Positions 6,503 to 10,478 of a stretch of 10,478 nucleotides of DNA are shown here, piece by piece. The stretch spans positions 1-10,478 of the forward strand of contig JAKLJM010000185.1 in assembly GCA_023151145.1 (NCBI GenBank), in the 5' to 3' direction. This DNA is from Bacteriovoracaceae bacterium (GTDB taxonomy: Bacteria > Bdellovibrionota > Bacteriovoracia > Bacteriovoracales > Bacteriovoracaceae). The number at the start of each line of letters is the position of its first letter. Within the stretch, counting starts at the first letter, position 1. The notes beneath the pieces are model-generated. The model was not told the origin of the DNA and ran no database searches. It saw only the letters and a list, made by a program, of their open reading frames with translations. Both the position numbers and the translations under genes were made by a program.

Positions 6503-6919
6503 TTACTTCGAAGGAGTGGTCTCTAGCAACAAATCTTGCTCAAAACTTAAGGCATTTTCAGTTTCCTCTTCCATGCAGAGATAGATGATTTCAGCTTTTA
6601 TTCCTTTCTGAATGAGTATTTCTTTAACATAGTTCATAATCCACAGCCTTTGTGGTTTAGGGTAGCGCATTTTTCCATCAAAACTTCTGGTTAATTCCAG
6701 GTCAAAAAGTGTTGATTCTGGATAATTTTTTTGAACGCTAAAGTAGACTTCTTTGGTGAAACGAACCACTCCAATAGAAATATATTTAATGAGTGAAAGT
6801 TGCTGATGAATTTCTGGGTATGAGAAAAGTTCAGAAATAAGTTCGGCATAATCCTTTTGAAAAGATTCGTTATAAACAATGGGATCAAAATGTAAACCAA
6901 CTGAATGACCATGCTTCAT
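6503..6919 (-). pseudogene. C-terminal half of a split spore photoproduct lyase-family gene
   Basis: A 138-codon frame encoding the C-terminal third of a spore photoproduct lyase (SPL)-family radical SAM protein: HSVGLHFDPIVY at the start, IGVVRF (49-53), then DGKMRYPK (81-88) and YLCMEEE near the end, all in the order seen in the family. It lacks the iron-sulfur motif, which is in the upstream fragment. Its ATG shares one base with the TGA of that fragment (TGATG) but lies in another frame and has no ribosome site of its own. Reading its frame upstream of the ATG gives SSKL and then a TAG, so the frame cannot extend further. Compared with family members, about 30 residues that should precede KLMKHGHSVG are absent. 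It is most likely the remnant of an internal deletion, less likely a separately translated subunit. Confidence 0.8.
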
Positions 6920-7488
6920 CAGTTTGGAGGACTAAGAGTGAGTAGCTCTTTGATCTTTATGGATTTAGTTCTCAACTCTAATTTAGCCTGAGGATATTTC
7001 TTAAATAGAGCAATCAACTCAGTAAGCTCTTGGCTTAGATCTGTTAAGGCCAAGGAATCAGAAAATTCACCAGCGTGAAACCACAATTCATCATTTGGAT
7101 GATCAATGATAATTTTTTCTATCTCAGCAAAAATTTCTTCATGATTTAAGAAAAGGACGATGTCTGGAGAGTTAAAATATCCTTGTAAATAACAATATTG
7201 GCATTCATATAAACAATTATAGGCATGAACAAAATAAAAATGTTTACCGGAATTCGTCCCATAAGCAGGAGGCGCCGGTTTGACAAGTTGACCCTTTTTT
7301 TCAGCTAAAAAGAGCCAAAGATTAACTCTTTTTGCCAAATACGGTTTGTAGAATTTACCGAAGACATCGCGGTAACTTTCGATGGTAAAAATTGGCAAGT
7401 TAGGAAAACGCGCCAATATGTTTTGGATTTTTTTTTGCTGTTGCTCATTTTCAAGAAGGGCTTTTTCTATATATATTCGTTCAAACAT
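6919..7488 (-). pseudogene. N-terminal, radical SAM half of a split spore photoproduct lyase-family gene
   Basis: A 189-codon frame with the N-terminal part of an SPL-family protein. Radical SAM enzymes use a 4Fe-4S cluster and S-adenosylmethionine; here the cluster motif is CLYECQYC (Cys92, 96, 99) followed by YLQGYF, the SPL-type context. GEFSDSLALTD (140-150) stands where Bacillus SplB carries its hydrogen-donor Cys (Cys141); the aligned position is Glu, as in the SPL-like branch of non-spore-formers, so true photoproduct repair is not assured. LELRTKS (170-176) is conserved. The frame stops after TLSPPN, about where the family continues with a VVAFSL-type strand, so part of the barrel is lost. 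Its ATG overlaps the stop of the phosphorylase gene by one base (TAATG), giving coupled translation without a clear ribosome site. Probably inactive unless the two halves complement each other. Confidence 0.82.
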
Positions 7489-8594
7489 TACGGTTCACTT
7501 TTTTGGTGATGACCGTGCATCAGGTGATTAAACTTGTTGTAAGAAAAATCTGAAAGAGCTTTTAGTTTATTGGTAAAATCACTCTCGTTTTTACAGTCAA
7601 AAACAATTGTCGTTTGGGTGTTTTCAAGTTTTGGATCAATATGAAATTGGATGTTTTCTCTTCTCAGTGGTTTTGTTAACTCTTGGAAGTCATTTTGCCA
7701 GTTGGCCATATAAGGATTGAGTCTTGATTGTAAGAGCGAGATGATTTCGGTCGCTCTTTTTTTTGGGGTCCAATCAAGTTGGAAGATTTCTTGTACTTCA
7801 GGAGTTTGAAGGAAAAGTTTTTCTTCGGATTCATTTTGAATCTTTAAGCCGTGATAGAGTTTTTTTATTTGATGTTTTTGAGTTTGTGAAAAATGTAATA
7901 ATGGATGTTGATAGATATTGGCTTTTTGTAAGAAGATTTCAACGTCCAGAAGTTGGTTTTTACTTTTATTTTCGTTTTTATTTGTTGCTGTTGTAATATT
8001 TTCATCAAACCATTTTTTTAAAATCTTTGAAAAATGATGGGCTTCATCCTTAATTAATTCACAAGTCACTTCTCTAGCATTATCACTGACCACTTTCACG
8101 GAATAAACCGGAAGATGAGTTAAGTTTGCAGCTCGTAAAACTCCCCATAATTCACGATCGACGATGTCACCAAAGGAATGTAATTTCTCAGCTAATTGAG
8201 TCGATTGAATTCGCTCTTCAGTTGTTAGGCAACTGACAGCGTTTATTTCATTATGAGTTTCATAGGTTTGAAAAACCGGTATTTGTGTGGCATTAACCAA
8301 GAGTGAGTAACGGGGCAAGACAACCGTTTCTTTTATTAGTTTTGGATTTAGTGCGCCACAGATCCCCAAATTGATGATTTCGCTCACCGGGCTCTTCCAT
8401 TGATAATCTAAAAAAAGAATACTTTGAAGACTAGCTTCAAGAGCATTTAAATGACCTTCGCCACTAATGAGTAGAGCAAGGTGAAGTTCTTTTGAATAAT
8501 ACAGATCGTTCTTTGCCTCTTTGATGAGGACAAAGTCATAACTATCAAAAAATGCTTTTGCTTCAAGACGATGAGCAAAGTGCAAAAGTTTCAT
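7488..8594 (-). CDS. Nucleoside phosphorylase-like protein with unassigned C-terminal domain
   Basis: A 368-residue cytoplasmic protein. Residues 1 to about 200 resemble the purine/uridine phosphorylase and MTA/SAH nucleosidase superfamily, which cleaves N-glycosidic bonds: SGEGHLNA (44-51), INLGICGAL (74-82), DRELWGVLRAA (146-156) at the place of the usual nucleoside-binding MES element, and VVSDNA (168-173) whose Asp171 matches the catalytic Asp. After a polar Asn/Lys/Thr linker (about 200-214) comes some 150 residues I do not recognise, with HIDPKLENTQ (318-327) and a His-rich end. The frame is open back to a TTG at 8660, but the ATG at 8592-8594 has an AGG six bases upstream and starts at the first beta strand. 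The stop overlaps the lyase ATG by one base, so the two are translationally coupled and may serve a shared nucleotide-repair or nucleoside pathway (inference). Confidence 0.82.
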   Translation of the reverse strand: MKLLHFAHRLEAKAFFDSYDFVLIKEAKNDLYYSKELHLALLISGEGHLNALEASLQSILFLDYQWKSPVSEIINLGICGALNPKLIKETVVLPRYSLLVNATQIPVFQTYETHNEINAVSCLTTEERIQSTQLAEKLHSFGDIVDRELWGVLRAANLTHLPVYSVKVVSDNAREVTCELIKDEAHHFSKILKKWFDENITTATNKNENKSKNQLLDVEIFLQKANIYQHPLLHFSQTQKHQIKKLYHGLKIQNESEEKLFLQTPEVQEIFQLDWTPKKRATEIISLLQSRLNPYMANWQNDFQELTKPLRRENIQFHIDPKLENTQTTIVFDCKNESDFTNKLKALSDFSYNKFNHLMHGHHQKSEP

Positions 8595-8631
8595 TGTAAA
8601 CCTAGCTAGAATAAAAATATCATTTTTGTTG

Positions 8632-8660
8632 TTTTTACGCTTTTTCCTTCTTAAACTCAA
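8632..8660 (-). promoter_or_regulatory. Possible promoter of the phosphorylase/lyase operon
   Basis: On the minus strand, TTGAGT (8655-8660), a 17-base spacer and TAAAAA (8632-8637) give a modest sigma-70-like match in the 96-base divergent gap. Transcription would start near 8625, about 31 bases before the phosphorylase ATG. It is weak evidence in AT-rich DNA, but the gap must hold promoters for both directions. Confidence 0.25.
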
Positions 8661-8690
8661 GCCATAAAATCATAAGTTTAAGAGGTATAT

Positions 8691-9626
8691 ATGAGTGTTA
8701 TCAAAGACTTTTCTAATTATCCGTTAGCTTTTGGTGGTGCCAGTATCAGTGGGGAAGGCGCGGGCTATGGGTTTGGAGATATTACTGAAAACGACGCAAT
8801 TGATTTATTGCTTTTTGCTTACGATTTAGGATTTCGTGTTTTTGATTCGGCACCAATATATGGATTTGGTCTTTCTGAAAAAAGAATGGGTTTAGCCTTT
8901 AAGAAAAATCGCGAGAAAGTTTTTTTAGTTTCAAAATCAGGTGTGACATGGGCAGAGAATAAACGTGTGGATATGAGCAATGATCCCTTAGTCACAGAAA
9001 AAATGCTGATTCAATCTCTAAAAGATTTTAACACCGAATATATCGATCTTTATATGATTCATTGGCCAGATGCACGAGTTGATATTCGTCGTCCCTTAGA
9101 AGTTTTAGCAAAGGCTAAAGCTCAGGGAAAAATTAAGCACATTGGTCTCTGTAATACGACTCAAGATGATTTTTTAAAAGCTTCTGAAGTTGATAAGATT
9201 GAAGTTGTTCAAAGCCAATTAAATTTATTCGAACAAAATATTTTAAAAGAAGATTTGCCCTTTTTTCATCAACAGGGTGCAGATTTTATGAGTTGGGGAA
9301 CTTTAGATAAAGGAATTCTCACTGGCAGAGTGAAACGCGGAAGAAAATTTGATTCCTCAGATTGTCGCTCATGGGCACCATGGTGGAAGCAAATGGACTT
9401 AGAAAGTCGCTTTAAGGCCATGGATAAGATTCAACCGATTCTTGAAAAATTTGGCCACACAGGACTAGAAATGGCGCTTTCATTTAACCTCTCTCACCCT
9501 GAAGTTTCTGTGGCGTTGTGTGGGGGAAGGACTATGCAACAGTTAGAAGAATTAGACAAAGCCTTAAAAAATCCTTTAAGACCAGAAATTTTAAAAGAAA
9601 TTAAAGAGTTAGCGACTTTGTCTTAA
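8691..9626 (+). CDS. Aldo/keto reductase family NAD(P)H-dependent oxidoreductase
   Basis: A 311-residue cytoplasmic reductase of the aldo/keto reductase superfamily, a TIM barrel that reduces carbonyls with NAD(P)H. The catalytic tetrad is complete: Asp52 and Tyr57 in FDSAPIYG, Lys82 in LVSKSG, and His124 in YMIHWPD. The family signature IDLYMIHWPD (118-127), IKHIGLCN (148-155), the NQxN-like strand VQSQLNLFE and the C-terminal cofactor loop VALCGGRTMQQLEE (274-287) are in the usual order and the length is normal. AGAGG five bases upstream of ATG supports the start. It is transcribed away from the phosphorylase operon; nothing links the two functionally. The physiological substrate cannot be read from the sequence. 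Confidence 0.95.
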   Translation: MSVIKDFSNYPLAFGGASISGEGAGYGFGDITENDAIDLLLFAYDLGFRVFDSAPIYGFGLSEKRMGLAFKKNREKVFLVSKSGVTWAENKRVDMSNDPLVTEKMLIQSLKDFNTEYIDLYMIHWPDARVDIRRPLEVLAKAKAQGKIKHIGLCNTTQDDFLKASEVDKIEVVQSQLNLFEQNILKEDLPFFHQQGADFMSWGTLDKGILTGRVKRGRKFDSSDCRSWAPWWKQMDLESRFKAMDKIQPILEKFGHTGLEMALSFNLSHPEVSVALCGGRTMQQLEELDKALKNPLRPEILKEIKELATLS

Positions 9627-9637
9627 TGGAAGAAGAC

Positions 9638-9665
9638 TTGTCAAAAAGCCCTCGTTTGTGATTAG
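9638..9665 (+). promoter_or_regulatory. Probable promoter of the small exported protein gene
   Basis: TTGTCA (9638-9643, five of six consensus bases), a 16-base spacer and GATTAG (9660-9665) with an upstream TG at the extended -10 position. Transcription would begin near 9672, giving a short leader that ends in GAGGG before the ATG. The -10 itself is poor, so the call relies on the -35 and the TG. Confidence 0.35.
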
Positions 9666-9695
9666 TTAGGCTTGATTTTAACGAGTGAGGGAAAA

Positions 9696-10010
9696 ATGAA
9701 AAAGCTAATTGTAGCAACTGGTTTATTTGTGATGTTTACATCTTCAGCGTTGGCGAATTTTTTTGTTCCACCAATGAATTTTTTCGTAAATAGAGATGTC
9801 GCAACTTCAAGAGTTTTCAATACAACACCATTTCCAATGGTTTGTTCAGGTAATGCCTACGGTAGAACATGGTCAGGTATCGTTTTAAATACTTGGGTTA
9901 ATCAAGTGAGAGTTTTTCCAGGGCAATGGGTTGATATCGGAGTTTTTTCTAATTATTACGATCCATTCGTTAATGCTTGGGCAAATATTCAATGTTATAG
10001 ATCTTGGTAG
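9696..10010 (+). CDS. Small exported aromatic-rich protein of unknown function
   Basis: A 104-residue protein that I do not recognise. Residues 1-20 form a clear Sec signal peptide (MKKLIVATG..., cleavage after ALA). The mature 84 residues are rich in Phe, Trp, Val and Asn (five Trp). They contain two cysteines, Cys50 (PMVCSG) and Cys100 (IQCYRSW), that could join the ends of a beta domain by a disulfide. Strand-like stretches (SGIVLNTWV, VRVFPGQWVDIGVF) suggest an all-beta fold. The frame is open from a TTG at 9672, but the ATG at 9696 has AGGG four bases upstream and starts the signal peptide. It lies between the aldo/keto reductase and the deacetylase-family gene, 23 bases ahead of the latter, so they could share a transcript. 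Likely periplasmic or secreted. Confidence 0.8.
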   Translation: MKKLIVATGLFVMFTSSALANFFVPPMNFFVNRDVATSRVFNTTPFPMVCSGNAYGRTWSGIVLNTWVNQVRVFPGQWVDIGVFSNYYDPFVNAWANIQCYRSW

Positions 10011-10033
10011 TCGGATCAAGGTAACAAAATCTC

Positions 10034-10478
10034 ATGAGAGTTCTTTATCATTCTAAAGCAGATTTGGATTTATCATTGTATGGAATTCAAATACCGCTTA
10101 AGGGAAATCGCTCTCAGAAAGTTTTTTCTTATATCAGCACTCATTACAGCGTTGCTGAGTTAGAAAAGGTTCCTAAAAAAATTTCAATTCTAGATTTAAA
10201 AAGAGTTCATCGCGAAGAATATATCGATGAACTCTTTTCAGATTACCACCAAAAATGTTTTTACCATTGTTACGAACTTCTCGATCGAGAAGGGCGATTC
10301 AATCGTTATGATCCAAGTGCCGCTCAATATTCTTTTGATCACGCACGTGAGATTATTAAAGATCAAATCGATCTAACCTATTTAGGATTAGAGGAAGCAA
10401 TTCGTTTTAAAAGTTCAATGACCCTACATGGGGGAATGCACCATGCAATGTCAGATCGCCCTCGTGGATTTTGTCTTT
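10034..10478 (+). CDS. Histone deacetylase/acetylpolyamine amidohydrolase family protein, 3' truncated
   Basis: The first 148 codons of a gene running off the right edge. The product resembles the arginase-fold deacetylase family (histone deacetylase, AcuC, acetylpolyamine amidohydrolase), zinc enzymes that remove acetyl groups. Visible features are an N-terminal strand MRVLYH, LKRVHREEYIDEL (55-67) matching the family's H-x-x-x-Y-I element, and GGMHHAMSDRPRGFC (133-147), where the paired His136/His137 are the catalytic tandem and the GFC is the usual following strand. The zinc-binding Asp/His residues would lie beyond the edge. The ATG has only a distant AAGG (about 11 bases upstream), a weak ribosome site. 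In bacteria such proteins often act in acetate, polyamine or lysine-acetylation metabolism; the specific substrate is unknown here. Confidence 0.88.
   Translation, partial: MRVLYHSKADLDLSLYGIQIPLKGNRSQKVFSYISTHYSVAELEKVPKKISILDLKRVHREEYIDELFSDYHQKCFYHCYELLDREGRFNRYDPSAAQYSFDHAREIIKDQIDLTYLGLEEAIRFKSSMTLHGGMHHAMSDRPRGFCL

Noticed and set aside
6691..6912. 73-codon minus-strand frame inside the lyase fragment
   Set aside because: Out of frame with the conserved SPL C-terminal sequence and without any recognisable motif. It does not supply the missing lyase segment.
7763..7996. 77-codon plus-strand frame
   Set aside because: Antisense to the C-terminal part of the phosphorylase-like gene; low-complexity Phe/Val/Arg content is typical of a shadow frame.

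Overview
The window is about 10.5 kb of AT-rich, densely coding bacterial chromosome. The longest gap between genes is about 100 bases, and I see no tRNA, rRNA, insertion sequence or CRISPR array. Low GC, Gram-negative style export signals (lipoprotein and Sec signal peptides, a periplasmic sensor), secreted proteases and many small exported proteins suggest a Bdellovibrionota-like predator, perhaps Bacteriovorax or a relative. That is inference from gene style; no marker here settles it.

Left part (1-2938): the 3' part of a secreted subtilisin-like protease with a CUB-like tail meets, tail to tail, a membrane sensor histidine kinase. The kinase is the second gene of a pair whose first gene encodes an exported molybdopterin-oxidoreductase-like protein. 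The two genes abut exactly, and no response regulator is visible. Next (2939-3830, minus strand) come ribosomal protein L28 (rpmB), with a promoter candidate and a UUCG-loop terminator, and a small 2-oxoglutarate/Fe(II) oxygenase gene just upstream of it.

Middle (3831-6407): a divergent plus-strand pair overlapping by ATGA encodes an exported TPR-type protein and a cysteine-rich lipoprotein with a possible papain-like Cys/His/Asn-Asp catalytic set. It ends tail to tail against a secreted histidine phosphatase.

Right-centre (6503-8594, minus): a tightly coupled operon encodes a nucleoside phosphorylase-like protein with an unassigned C-terminal extension, followed by a radical-SAM gene of the spore photoproduct lyase family. 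The lyase gene is split in two: about 30 codons from the middle of the family are missing, and the two halves lie in different frames joined by TGATG. This is the most unusual point in the window.

Right end (8691-10478, plus): an aldo/keto reductase, a small exported aromatic-rich protein of unknown function, and the first 148 codons of a histone deacetylase/acetylpolyamine amidohydrolase family protein cut by the window edge.
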